Below are positions 21,951 to 33,099 of a DNA stretch of 64,000 bases, piece after piece. Every line of letters starts with the position of its first letter. Within the stretch, counting starts at the first letter, position 1. This stretch comes from Hyparrhenia diplandra. Taxonomy: Eukaryota > Streptophyta > Magnoliopsida > Poales > Poaceae. Location: contig JADLZK010012248.1 in assembly GCA_015847255.1 (NCBI GenBank), positions 868,001-932,000 on the forward strand, written 5' to 3'. Made by a program: the position numbers and the translations under genes. The notes under the pieces are model-generated. The model did not search any database, had not been told where the DNA came from, and was given only the letters and a program-made list of their open reading frames with translations.

Positions 21951-22592
21951 CACACGGAATCAGGCTCTTCGCCGAAAGTGTAAAAACACTCGGCAAAGGA
22001 CGTTATACACTTAGCAAAAAGCACTCGAACACTGGCAAAGGCTTTTGCCTAGTGTCGGCAAAGAGAAAATACGAACCCCCAAAAAAAAAAAAAAAAAAAA
22101 GAAATACTAGCAAAAATTTAGGGAAGGCCCCTGCACACTACCGGAATCAGGCTCTTCGGGCGAAAGTGTCAAAAACACTCGGCAAAGACCGTTATACACT
22201 TGGCAAAGACCCTCTTTGCCGAGTGTTTTTATCGAGCAGTGTCGGCAAAGAGAAAATGCGAAAAACCCAAAAAATAATAGCTAGAAATTTAGGGGGAAGG
22301 CCCCAACCAGCCAGCCACTACCAACCTCCTTCCAACTCAGATATCTCAAGGATTTTTTTCACGCATGTGCGGCTCTGAGGATTCAAACGGCAACCTCTCT
22401 CTCAAGCATGACTTGCCTTACCACTGCACTAGGTTGTTATTTGTGTCTAGATTCCATATTAGCTCCCTCATATATTATAATAAACCGAGCCTAAGTTGCT
22501 TGTTTGAGACCCTAAACAAATTCAAATAAAAAGTTCTCAACTACAATGTGCATGAAAATATAAACACGGTAAAACCTCCGTTTCCGGTAGTG
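21951..22592. mobile_element. Non-autonomous CACTA element (642 bp)
   Basis: Compared with copy A (8385-8392), the insertion lies between ACA (21948-21950) and ACG (22593-22595), a 3-bp duplication with one change. The right end TTTCCGGTAGTG is intact. The left end CACACGGAATC is a decayed CACTACCGGAATC, and a better copy of that terminus is repeated internally at 22136. Subterminal CACTCGGCAAAG / CTTTGCCGAGTG motifs are typical of cereal CACTA families. A 20-A run lies at 22081-22100. Confidence 0.85.
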
Positions 22593-23323
22593 ACGAGGCC
22601 AGCAGCAGGGATAAACGCCTAGCGGCTGGATGGCTAGCAGAGCTAGCTGTCACAGTCGTTGGGAGACAATTGAAGTTGTAACTGAGGAATCATTTTGACT
22701 ATAAACTTGCTACATTTTATCCCAAAGACATCTCAATGTTTATGTTCACTATGTACACCTAATCTTGAAATCATGCTAAACTTGATGAAACTGCGACATT
22801 TGTTTCCATATTACAACCAATCTTGAAATCCTGCGCTCCACTGCTACAGGCCGTGTCTAGCGCTGGTGAAGTCATGTTGTGGTGACACTAATAAGTTTGA
22901 AGTCTCTAATTAATAAAAGTAAGATGCTGCAAGGGATTTTACAAGATTACTTCTCAAAATCTAACAAACAAGCCACCATCGGTTACTAAAATTGTCTTTT
23001 TTTCATATCAAATCTAACTTCATTAGGGCAGCAGGGACTAAATGATATGTGTATGCCTGTATGGTACAATAAATAAGTAACATGGATGCTCACTGTCTCA
23101 CACAATAATACCATTTGTACTACACGATACAACCTATCATGTGCTAAGGACAATGCAATGCAGAGAACATGGTGCCCATCAAGCTTCCCCTGATATACAC
23201 CTTGTTATAAATAACCTGAGCGTAGTGTCCTATCTCTTCTACTTTAATCATCAGTATATATCTCTGCCATACATGGTCCAAATTACAATGTTGGGTAACA
23301 CTGTATCAACACCATATCAACTG

Positions 23324-23511
23324 CATATATATAAAACCCCCATACCGCTCCATATGTATGTTAGGACACAAGCATAGCACTAGCAATGAGGAACTACTAC
23401 GCGCAAAGGTCAGGACAAAGGCAAACAACATTGAGGAACTACTACTAGTTGCTCCGGACTCAACCAAAGCATATGCACAACTACAACAGTTGGGATAGGA
23501 AGCATCTGGAA
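23324..23511 (+). ncRNA. Putative 21-PHAS precursor 7
   Basis: TATA-like CATATATATAAAAC at 23324-23337. The miR2118-type site is at 23490-23511, core GGAAGCATCTGGAA, 17 of 21 fixed positions. Counterpart of locus 2. The downstream region contains a (TG)n(CG)n tract at 23770-23805 and no coding sequence. Confidence 0.55.
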
Positions 23512-23769
23512 ACTCATATGCAGTTGTCTATCAAATCTTGGTCCAATGATTCTTCTGTGATGAACAACTTAGACATATCATGCTGCCGGATAGTTGTCTG
23601 AGGCTCTGGGCAACCATCGACTACATTTATCAGCTATGTGATTCACAAACTAGCTGAATGTTGAAGAAAAAAATGGGAACGGCTGAAGGAGCTATACGTC
23701 AATGCCAGTTTAGAATGAAAACCCATGTCTAGGCCGCACATCTTTCAAAACAATAGGTGATAAGTGTTA

Positions 23770-23770
23770 T

Positions 23771-23801
<31 letters not shown>

Positions 23802-23805
23802 GTGC
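23770..23805. repeat. Alternating TG/CG microsatellite
   Basis: An alternating purine-pyrimidine run of about 34 bp, expanded relative to copy A (9699-9711). Confidence 0.9.
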
Positions 23806-24344
23806 TAAACCCCGCATGCGAGTTTTGAAGATTACAGTTTGAATTCTGGACAGATGGTTTTGTTAACCATGCATATATAGTCCAGTGTGACTCACAAAAA
23901 AATGTGGAAGATATTATAGCTGTACCAGTGATTACTGGTTACCATAGATGAGAAGACGATGTAAGGTACTGGTTAGTAAATTCAATTTCCTTTGGCTAAT
24001 ACAACTTGTGCTTATGGAAAATTAATTATTGTTGATTTGTTGTGTAATCCATACTTCCTAACGTTGTGCTATGAGTAAATGATTGTGTTGTATCTTCTTT
24101 GGCTATCGAAACATGCTAGATAACAACCCTTGCCCTTTGGTCCTCATCCTCTCCTTTTCCTCAGGGCGAGGTCTCAAAGCTTTATTAAAATATTGACCAC
24201 TACAAAATTAGGAGGCCCATAGCTAATAATCATTTTCAGAGATGGGTCATGGCCATTCCGTCCCTCATTATTTTCTGGTACTGTAGATCATTTAGACTCT
24301 ATCTAAAAAACAAAATGTAGTCATTATGACGCCATGAGTGCAAA

Positions 24345-25385
24345 TGCTACGGGTAGCAGTTATCTCTGCTTCCCAACAGTCAATTTCCCAATTTTTATTG
24401 TGCAGTACTTGAAGTGTAGAACTAGACTTATGTGCACATAGCAAATCTGCAGAAGCATGCTGTAGTATCTGGGCATTAAACGGGTCAAGACGACCTTGTA
24501 TTGCTTGTTCTCCTTACCTCTTGAAGATCCATCACATGCATGCTGATTGACAGGATATATGTCACACCACTACATCAGTGAGATCTCGGATGGGTGTCTC
24601 TGCGTGTCGCCTTGTTGTTTTCAGATTAGTTTGTGACCAGCCTTGGAGCTAGCCTTTTGGTGTTGTGGAAGAAGGTTCCTTGTCGAGTGTTCCAGAACAT
24701 CGAACAAATACCACTAAGCCTGACATAGTAAATGGGATAATTTATAATGGTGCTCGATGTTCCATCACGGTTACATCACATTCATGTTTGGTCACGACCC
24801 TGCAAGAGAGCAGCTGCAACAGAATGGATATTAAGGTGGATGAGCACAGAACGCGGTGATTGTAATGCACTAGCTGGACTGAGATCATGGAACATGGGTC
24901 CCGCATGTAAATATTAGAGAGAGAAGCAGGGTAGAAAAATTCATCTATCTTGTTCGAAATCACCATGGATTGGCTCAAACAAGCAACTCAATGTGATATA
25001 TACAGAGTTCGAATTTGTACTTCATCCTTGTGATTTGTGTGCATAAATTAGGTATGGACAACGTAACATATAACCTAGTATACTTGTTCAAAAAACTTAT
25101 GGACACCATCATGTGTGTGTGCGGGTTCAACATGCCGCACTGCAGACCTGCGGTACTATCATACATATCCACTGTCAAAAAACTCTACCATTTCAAGGCA
25201 TGAGTATGTCGTGGCCATTGTATTCTGAATGTTGAAACTGTTTTTAGTACTGGATGCTGCAGGTGTTGTGCATCAATATCCATTAATGGGGAAGCAAATA
25301 AAGTGCATAAAAAGAGCACTACCTAATGTGTCAAATCATGAACAACAAGGAGTTTATTGGCTGTCTCAGCTTCATGTCACCCCTT
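24345..25385. other. Non-coding spacer after copy B
   Basis: No homology to copy A beyond 24344 and no credible coding frame. Short frames of 60-80 codons show no known motif. Confidence 0.4.
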
Positions 25386-25522
25386 CTATATATATATCGT
25401 ACCAGTACCTCTACTTGTGTCTGAATAGCTCAAAACCAGCCCAAAAGAATACACACATAGAGAGTATAAGTTTGGGACAAACTCGAACTTACATGTGGGT
25501 TGAGAGTAGGAGGCATCTGGAA
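25386..25522 (+). ncRNA. Putative 21-PHAS precursor 8
   Basis: TATA-like CTATATATATATCG at 25386-25399. The miR2118-type site is at 25501-25522, core GGAGGCATCTGGAA, 17 of 21 fixed positions. No duplicate of this locus was found in the A/C1 half. Confidence 0.55.
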
Positions 25523-26430
25523 CAATGTCACTACATGTGACGATGAGCTAAGCTGTAGGAAAATAATCAAGCTGTTGGAAGTCTGTAGATCTACAAAAGC
25601 ACTTCTGTGAACTGGATTCCCTTGAAGGCTAGTTGCAGCCTGCCACAGTATTTAGGAGATATCTACGTCTAGAAAAGAATGTGCAAGGACCAATTCAGAC
25701 TGCTTCGTCGCTCCATAGTGAAGATAGCGCATTAGCAGCTGAATAAAGCCTTATATGTATGTTTTTTTTTTTGTCAAAGTTGATATACAAAAACTATCCT
25801 AAAGGCCTATGTGAACATCATAAGTTTGGTTCTATGGATCAACATGTAAATATGTTTTTTGATGATCAACTGTAGCATAACACTAGATTTTAATCAACCT
25901 CATGTAATACACAACTGTAGTGTCTTCAAAAAGCGAAAAACTGCAAATGCGATGAAAAATCATATTGAATAATTGGCAACTTAAATGTACTATATCCAGA
26001 TATATAAAGATTATAAAGTCTTGTATTGTGTTAGAATAAGAACACGGAGAGAGAGGGACTGAAAATAATAAATGCTATATCGTTGTGGGTCCTAAATTTA
26101 TGCACAACTTTTTATGCTTCAATAAAGCCATTAGTTCTTTATATAAGTACAGGCCCATATGCATGTGTGGATCAACTATATGTTATCGGTTTACTTGGAG
26201 GTTGCTTTGATGAAAAGAGATATGGTCCTGGAGTTCCAAAGTACAAGCACATGCATGGATAAGAGTGTGGAAATTAAGAGACATACACCCATATTCCCCT
26301 CCACTTCAAACTCAAGTCCCATATCTTATTTAAGGTCTAGGTGACCCTACTAGCTTACATGGTTCATCGTAGTTCTACAAGGCAGCTTCGTGTCTATATT
26401 GCTACAAATGCATGGTATGAGTTACTTGTT
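25523..26430. other. Presumed downstream region of PHAS locus 8
   Basis: About 900 bp of AT-rich DNA without a coding signature or transposon ends. Expected phased-siRNA region if locus 8 is active. Confidence 0.3.
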
Positions 26431-26453
26431 TAGGAATGATAGGCAGTCAGGAT
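26431..26453 (+). ncRNA. Decayed miR2118-type site 9
   Basis: TAGGAATGATAGGCA followed by GTCAGGAT. This matches the consensus complement closely in its 5' half but carries a one-base insertion and a changed last base, so pairing would need a bulge. No TATA-like box at the usual distance was noted. Confidence 0.3.
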
Positions 26454-27276
26454 TAAGGTATTTACAACGTTTCGTGCATTGCCGCGAGATCGGCGCAGCC
26501 GCTAGTTACCAGACGGGGAAGATGCTGGGCCATCACTATGTTGAAGTCAAGCTTTTGGTTGGGGCGATACCATTAATCGCCAAATCAAATTAAACAAAGA
26601 TGTGCCTAACGTTTACTGCCTCGACAGAATGCATGCCACCAAGCCTGCAAATATGAGTATAACGATGCATTTATTTATGCTCCAGCTGCCATCCATTGTG
26701 GCGTCTACAGTAGCAAGATGACAACATATCAGGAAGTTATTAACTTTTTGGCGAACTCATCTTCTCAATATAGCCTTTGGACGTTCTTCTAACTCATCTT
26801 CTCAATTTAGTAAAAACATGAACTGTTACCTTTTGTGACACTTAGGGTTTGTAGCACTACGTACCACTAGAAACATTATAATACACACTGTCCTTGTAGT
26901 CGTTTTTATTTAATGGCTGCACCTACGTACGCTTCACATTTTGTGTTTCAGAAAGAGTTTACATGTCTGCCTCCGTAGGCATATGGTAATATCCATCATG
27001 GGGACAATAATGTTGTGGGAAAGCTGTGACAAGAAGTAAAGGATACAAGGTGGAAATAGTACAACTCATGGCAGTTCAATGAACCAGAGAAGGCAGACCA
27101 TGTATTAAAATTATTTAAGTATTGACATGACGGCCACAAAAATCTGAGGAAACTAGGAAATAGAAATGTGAAGGTGGGTGATGCTAATAGTTTTTTTATG
27201 CTTCTACTGTGCCTGTAACCAGATAACAAGTGCGAAATCAAGAACTAATTTTTTTGTTTTTCACTGGCCAAGGAAT
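26454..27276. other. Non-coding spacer
   Basis: AT-rich sequence up to the LTR element. Nothing recognised. Confidence 0.4.
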
Positions 27277-27281
27277 GGTGC

Positions 27282-27953
27282 TGTCATGAACCAAAAAAGA
27301 GATCGCCGAATATGGCCCAACAAGGGGGAACCGCCGCCGCCTAGGGCCCAAGGCCCTGGCGCGGCGCACCTCCTAACCGCCCGCCGCCGCCCTTGAATCA
27401 GCGTAACAGCGCCCGCGTTGGTTCGCAATAAAGTAAGAAATATTTAAGGAATAAAGATAGGAATAAAATAGGGAATAAATAAGTTGCTTGTGAGAGAGGT
27501 ATTCCAATCTATAAAGGAAACCTCCTAGAGATTGCTTAGCGTGCAAGTCTTCCCTGGACTATAAATACAAGGGAGCTGTAATCGTTTGGATCTTAATCAG
27601 AAAAATTAAAGGGGTAACACCCAAAAACTCTCCAGCTCTCTAGCTCTCAATCTCTCTCCATCCACAGCGCCGACGTCGCCGCGTCCCGCCCGCGCTGACG
27701 CCCTCCTCCTTGTAGCCGCCAAGCCTGGATTGTCGCCCGCCGCCGCCGCCCGACTTAGCGCCGCCCCTCGGGCCTTGACAGCGCGCCGCCCCTTCTGCCG
27801 CCCGCTTCTCCTTCTTCGTCCTCCTCTTCTTCTTCTTCCTCCCTACTACTCCCAAACCGCCCCAATCACTATCTACACCACCACCGCTGCCGTCAAGATC
27901 GCCGACGATCGGCAATCAGTGTCAATTCGGCCCAATCTAGCCGGAATCGGCCG
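27282..27953 (+). repeat. 5' LTR of the LARD-like element
   Basis: TGTCATGAACC start, a promoter-like ACTATAAATACAAG at 27558-27571, then a GC-rich leader with CTCTCCAGCTCTCTAGCTCT. The terminal bases differ from the 3' LTR. Confidence 0.9.
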
Positions 27954-27954
27954 G

Positions 27955-27967
27955 TGGTATCCGAGAC
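27955..27967 (+). other. Primer-binding site
   Basis: TGGTATCCGAGAC, close to the initiator tRNA-Met complement TGGTATCAGAGC, one base after the LTR. Confidence 0.8.
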
Positions 27968-28681
27968 GGGGCGATTCCCACCACCGACGGCTTCCGACCA
28001 CCACCAACGCCAAGATCCGATGGACAACCACATGATCGCCCGAGTTCGGATGGAGTTTTGGGAGTTTCGTGATCTTCGGAGGAAATTCAGGCCACCTTCA
28101 CCGCCTTCCTGGAGAAGTTGGATGAACAGCCTGCCCCGACGACGTACAACGGTGACACTCTCGAGTTGAATCTTTTTGGCGACGCTCCCATCGACATCCA
28201 CGATGACCCGGTGGCCAAGACAGCAGCAACACCGCAGCACGCCGGCCTTGCTGTCCGGCGTACGCGCGCCTCACGACGTCACCTCAGCCACCACCGGCGA
28301 CGTCCCTGCCATGGCGCTTGCCGGCGGTGGACGACGCTCCTACCGCGCCCGCCCACGTCACCCCCTCCATGATCATCGACGCTGCAAGCAATGAGTACGC
28401 CCTACCCCATGGGCGCCCCGCTGTTGCTCTCGATCGATCAGAACCGGAGGCTACCACCGACGTCCACCGGCTGTTCGACAAAAAGCCTATCCAACTAGGC
28501 CAGCGTCGCCGACGGCTACTACAATGGCACCAGAGATAAGTTCCCGGTCACTACCAACACCGTCTTTGACATTGGGAACATCTGGAGTGCCAACAAGGGC
28601 GACTCAACGACGTCGCGACACAACACCGGCGTCGCCAATCTCAACCCCGGCGTCCACGACATCCCGGACAACAACGGCGAC

Positions 28682-29659
28682 ATGACCAACAATGCCAACA
28701 ACTTCGCCGACCCGGGACATCACACGCTCCACAAATCACCGGGCAAGTCCATCCCATTCAACAAGGAGCTTCTACCTCTATCACCCATGCTCCAACGATG
28801 TCGCTCGGCGTCGTCAAGCAAACGTCTTCGACCCGGCATCATCGGCGAGAACAACGACATCCCCGACATCGACACGTGCGCCGCTAGCCACAATGCTTGC
28901 GGCATCGGCGACATCGACAACGACAAGGACACTACCATGGGCGCCATGAGCGGCAATGGCGTCCTCAAGGATGCCAACGCCAATGGCGTTCCCCTTGATG
29001 TCGACTACGTCTTCACCATGCCTACCATCGACAACAACTACATGGGCATCAACCACGGCGACATCCCGCGGCCAACCTCGACATTGGCGACCACGGCGTT
29101 CCCCCACGCCGGGCGCCATGGCCGACGAGAACACCGGCGCCCCCCAAGGGGCGGCGGTCGTTCACTCGGCGACCTTCAACGGCGACCTACTACACCTGCT
29201 GGACATTCGGACGACATCGACAATGGTGGAGAACACCATCAATCAAACTGCAGCTCCGGCAAAGGCGACATCATCAGCACCACGCGCAAGCGAGAACATC
29301 GGTACCGCCAACCGCCAAACCGACAACAACGACACTCCTCCTTCTTTGGCTCCTCTGCATCCCCAAGGCGCCACGGCGGGCGGAGACAACATACCATGGT
29401 GCCCCCTCTCGGTTTTGCGGCGTCCTTCAAGCGGCGACACCAACAACCATCGCGACGTCGACTACGCGACCTTGACAGCAGGGACGACTCTAGAGCCATC
29501 CCGGTTGGCTCCCTTGTTCCTCAACGAATCTACGCCCGGTATGACTACGCCAACAGGCCGTGGGCTGCAATACACCGGGGAGGCACCCAACACGAGAAAA
29601 ACGGCGATCAACCTCGCCCAAGACTTCGACGCTTCCATCTTCAAGCAAGCCTCGACTAG
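28682..29659 (+). CDS. Open frame of unknown function inside the LARD-like element
   Basis: A 325-codon frame occupies nearly half the interior. The product is rich in Asn, Asp, His, Arg and Gly, with low-complexity stretches and no domain, signal peptide or membrane segment that I can recognise. An overlapping frame (28956-29678, 240 codons) is also open. Both may simply reflect the GC-rich period of the sequence. It could be a drifted gag or captured host sequence. A frameshifted gag-like start lies upstream at 28021-28250. I do not assign a function. Confidence 0.25.
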   Translation: MTNNANNFADPGHHTLHKSPGKSIPFNKELLPLSPMLQRCRSASSSKRLRPGIIGENNDIPDIDTCAASHNACGIGDIDNDKDTTMGAMSGNGVLKDANANGVPLDVDYVFTMPTIDNNYMGINHGDIPRPTSTLATTAFPHAGRHGRREHRRPPRGGGRSLGDLQRRPTTPAGHSDDIDNGGEHHQSNCSSGKGDIISTTRKREHRYRQPPNRQQRHSSFFGSSASPRRHGGRRQHTMVPPLGFAASFKRRHQQPSRRRLRDLDSRDDSRAIPVGSLVPQRIYARYDYANRPWAAIHRGGTQHEKNGDQPRPRLRRFHLQASLD

Positions 29660-30005
29660 TGAGCTTCACCGGCGATGACAAGAGGTACATACCACCCACA
29701 TCAACCTCCTACCTCGGCGGCCGTCACTACCTCGGAGGCTCCCATCCTTCATCAAATGGCAACACAAATTGGCGACAACCTACTTCGCATCATTTGGAAC
29801 CATCAAGCTCCAACCAGGAGCAACAGCTTGGGACGCAAAGCAATGGAGATCATCTTCCTCGACAAACATCGCCACTACTTCCCGGCCTTATTAAAGGTAC
29901 TACGGGGTGGTCTGCAGCCGGCAAAAGTCAGCGTCTCCATCTTCGCCCGGCACATCAACAACGACAACGATTGCAAAACGACAGTAGCGAGGGACGCGCT
30001 GTCGT

Positions 30006-30017
30006 GAAGGGGAGAAA
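30006..30017 (+). other. Polypurine tract
   Basis: GAAGGGGAGAAA directly upstream of the 3' LTR start TGTCATG. Confidence 0.8.
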
Positions 30018-30687
30018 TGTCATGAACCAAAAAAGAGATCGCCGGAATAGGGCCCAACAAAGGGGCGGAACGCCGCCGCCTAGGGCCCAAGGCCACAGCG
30101 CAGCGCAAGCACCTCCTGGTCGGCCGGGCGCCACGTCGTTGCTTAACCAATAAAGTAAGGAATATTTAAGGAATAAAGATAGGAATAAAATAGGGAATAA
30201 ATAGGTTGCTTGTGAGAGGGGTATTCCAATCTATAAGGAAACCTCCTAGAGATTGCTTAGCGTGCAAGTCTTGCACTGGACTATAAATACAAGAGAGCTG
30301 TGTCGTTTGGATCTTAATCGAGAAAAATTAAAGGGGTAACACCCAAAAACTCTCCAGCTCTCTAGCTCTCAATCTCTCTCCTTCCACCACGCCGCGTGCG
30401 CCGTCAGCCCGCCACCGCCGCCCGCCTGGCCGCCCTCCTCGCGTGCTGCTCGCGCGCGCCCGGCGCTGGCGCTATGTCGCCCGCCGCCGCGCGCCGCCCC
30501 TCCCCGGCGCGGCAGCGGCCCGCCGCCCCATGCCGCCCGCTTCTCCCTCTTCTTCCTCCTCTTCTTCTTCCTCCCCTACTACTCCCAAACCGCCCCAATC
30601 ACCATCTACACCACCACCGCCGCCGTCAAGATCGCCGACGATCAGCAATCAGGTGTCAATTCGGCCTAATCTAGCCCGAATCTGACA
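30018..30687 (+). repeat. 3' LTR of the LARD-like element
   Basis: 670 bp matching 27282-27953, with ACTATAAATACAAG at 30281-30294. Ends CTGACA before the right GGTGC. Confidence 0.95.
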
Positions 30688-30692
30688 GGTGC

Positions 30693-31805
30693 AGGTATAT
30701 GTGGAACTAAAATATAGCTTGCAACAATATAATGTGAATATATAAGCTAGAGGGAGTTAATGTGATATCGGTTTCAGACTATATGACTCCTGCCCATATT
30801 TTACTTCTGTTTTTATTTAGTGTTGTTCGCACATTACCTGGACGATCAATGGGATGTAGCTCTGCTACGATGCGCTAGGCATGAGAAGCAGCAGGACAGC
30901 ATGCCCAGCAGGCAGAAGCTACATCATTTGAGTGGGAAGTCTACTGCTCCCCAGAATGAAATCTCAGTTCTGTATACTAAGGTGTAGTTGGTGAGCTGAT
31001 TGCCAGCCGGCGTTACTTGTCATGACAAGCACATCGAGGACCCGGAAAGGACACCTCACCATGCATTTTAGTGGTTCATGATGACAATGGAAGTGGTGCA
31101 AAGACCAGCAGTGGCCGACCTAGGCTTACAAGGATGAGGGTAGTAGTAACAATAGCAGTATGCAGGTCGTGAATACAATTAAGTTGCAGAAAAGAATCAA
31201 AATCTGACCTTTTAACAGAGCAATGAACAATAATACATGGGTGTGCATTGTTCGAGATGGCCGGGCAATAGTTGGGTTACATCCAACAGGTAACTAAGGG
31301 TGTCCAAGATTCATTGTAAACCCGTGGCAATGGGAATGGCTTCCCAGATCCCATTCAACCATCAGCCAAAATGAAAACAAAACAACTAAGCACCAAGATC
31401 ATGGTGGTTGGTGCATGATGCTCCTCAACGACCCCTTGGCCTTCGGCTATGCTGCTGGGCTCAACAAGCTGACATTGATTGAGACAGAGCAATGTTAAAA
31501 TGGGAGGAATGAGAGTGCCCAGCTAGAGATCTCGGTCATGTTATATAGGATGGAAAGCCCCATCAAAGCTTGTACAACAAGAACAGAATTATATGGAAGA
31601 CATTCATACATTTTACTATAGACATGGTTGAAATTAGATAGAATATAAGTTTGACTTATTTCAAGGTTATAGTCAACTACAGCTTGAAACACATGACCAA
31701 ATGATGTACCTTCTTCCCGTGATCACCAAGTCTATATATCATCCAACACAAGTTTTGATGTCTTCATGAAACGGTAGCTAGCCACCTTCTTCCCATGGTC
31801 AGCTA
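30693..31805. other. Non-coding spacer
   Basis: No coding frame with recognisable motifs. Continues the sequence interrupted by the LTR element. Confidence 0.4.
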
Positions 31806-31989
31806 CTATATATATCTCGACATCTCGTGGCATCATTAGCTATCATGTTACCATACACTCGTGTAAGTTGGGTACAAAAGCAGAGAAATAGCAAGCAAAC
31901 TCAAAACATGGACTGCTAGTACAGTAGTAGCTCACAATCGATTTGAAGCATCCACATCAGGATTTGCTGGGAATAGGAAGTATCAGGAA
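31806..31989 (+). ncRNA. Putative 21-PHAS precursor 10
   Basis: TATA-like CTATATATATCTC at 31806-31818. The miR2118-type site is at 31968-31989 with GGGAATAGGAAG then TATCAGGAA, 17 of 21 fixed positions. Its last ten bases would pair fully with a UUCCUGAUA-type seed, or with one G-U against UUCCUGAUG. Upstream sequence resembles loci 3 and 12 (AAAGCAGAGRAATAG motif). Confidence 0.55.
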
Positions 31990-32690
31990 ACAACTCTGCT
32001 GTGTTGCTGAAGGGCTTAGTTGAATCTTATCAAGCATTGGTGTGCATGCACTTGGTTACAGAGTTCCTGAGTTTAGTCCATATTGTCTTGGGGCCATCCA
32101 CCAATGCCCTTCGTTCCTAGTCTGTTTGTCCCTTTCGTTGTCATGCGAGTCCACGGCTGCTCATCCTTTGGAGCATTCTTCTAACATTACCTCTCACAGT
32201 GATTTGTCGTGCTGCTGTTCCTCACATCTTAACGTCTTATTATGGCATAGCGTGAGCAAGAAGCGCAGATCTCTCCTCATGCCAACTTCACTGGGCTGTG
32301 GTGTATTGCTTGCGAAGCTGCCGCAATCGTGAGCGCATTACTGTGCCTCTTGACTCTCACACAATATGCCATGGTCTCCGTCCAAAGTTGCCATACCTTA
32401 TGAAAACAAAATGATTTGGCATGGAACGATTTGTTACAAGAAATCCTGAGTCGGTAAAAAAATATGGACGTTCTTGATTGCTTAATTTTTTCCTCATTTT
32501 GTTATTCTACGTACTAGCCTAGGATTTCAAGAATATAGGCTTCATTGCCTATTAATTCTAACATGTATCCCGTTTTCAGCCACGAATTAAATGAAGTTTG
32601 TGGACGTGCTAAGTCAGACGAGACTTCTTTATATCTTTGAAATGTCACATGCATAGCTCTTGTTTGTAGTTTTTTGCCCACACTCTCGTC

Positions 32691-32755
32691 TTATATATAC
32701 TCCTTAGATCGATGTGGCACAGCATGATCACTGGGGAATATGAGGCATCCGGGAA
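32691..32755 (+). ncRNA. Putative 21-PHAS precursor 11
   Basis: miR2118-type site at 32733-32755, GGGGAATATGAGGCATCC then GGGAA, 16 of 21 fixed positions. A TATATATAC box at 32692-32700 is only about 35 nt upstream, so the real start may lie further 5'. Confidence 0.4.
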
Positions 32756-32793
32756 TGTCTCAATCTGTATGCACGAATTTATAATGTGCAAAT

Positions 32794-33030
32794 GTGGACG
32801 ATACCATCGTATTGGAGCCAGCCAAAATGTTGCTGGAGATGAGGAGCATGCACATGGTCTCTGCTCCAATTGCGATGGAAGACACTGAGAATGTCACACC
32901 TGTAGTTGTGCAAACGGAGATTAGAAGAAGCAGCATACTTGAAGGTCTTAATATAAGGGATACAAATCTCCGGTGTGCTCTAATAAATGATGTCTTGCTT
33001 GCAATCCTGATCCACTTAATGTCTCCCTAA
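32794..33030 (+). CDS. Short hypothetical frame downstream of site 11
   Basis: A 78-codon frame beginning MDDTIVLEPAKMLLEM and containing VVVQTEIRRSSILEGLNI. The Arg-Arg-Ser-Ser..Leu-Glu-Gly-Leu run has the look of a basic tail seen in some grass repeat-derived proteins, but I cannot name a family. No clear ribosome context, intron or partner exon was found. It may be chance coding within a PHAS precursor. Confidence 0.2.
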   Translation: MDDTIVLEPAKMLLEMRSMHMVSAPIAMEDTENVTPVVVQTEIRRSSILEGLNIRDTNLRCALINDVLLAILIHLMSP

Positions 33031-33099
33031 AGCGTAATAAAATTTTGGGAACCTGATTTTTGCAAACTAATTTTGCAAGACTGAGCCATGAGGATTTTC

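Larger units (their letters stand above)
18173..24344 (+). repeat. Segmental duplication copy B
   Basis: The partner of copy A (241-1736 plus 8171-10141), in the same orientation about 18 kb away. It carries its own insertions, a LINE-derived element (19510-20882) and a CACTA element (21951-22592). It also has an internal ~560-bp tandem duplication. It holds PHAS loci 6 and 7. Confidence 0.9.
27282..30687 (+). mobile_element. Non-autonomous LTR retrotransposon (LARD-like, 3,406 bp)
   Basis: The target duplication GGTGC flanks the element (27277-27281 and 30688-30692). LTRs of about 670 bp begin TGTCATGAACC. The right one ends CTGACA, while the left end is altered to GGCCG. TGGTATCCGAGAC at 27955 fits an initiator-Met primer-binding site, and AAGGGGAGAAA precedes the 3' LTR. 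The ~2 kb interior has no RT, integrase or protease, so the element must move in trans. A gag-like opening (EFRDLRRKF) is followed by a frameshift, then a 325-codon frame without known domains. Confidence 0.95.
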
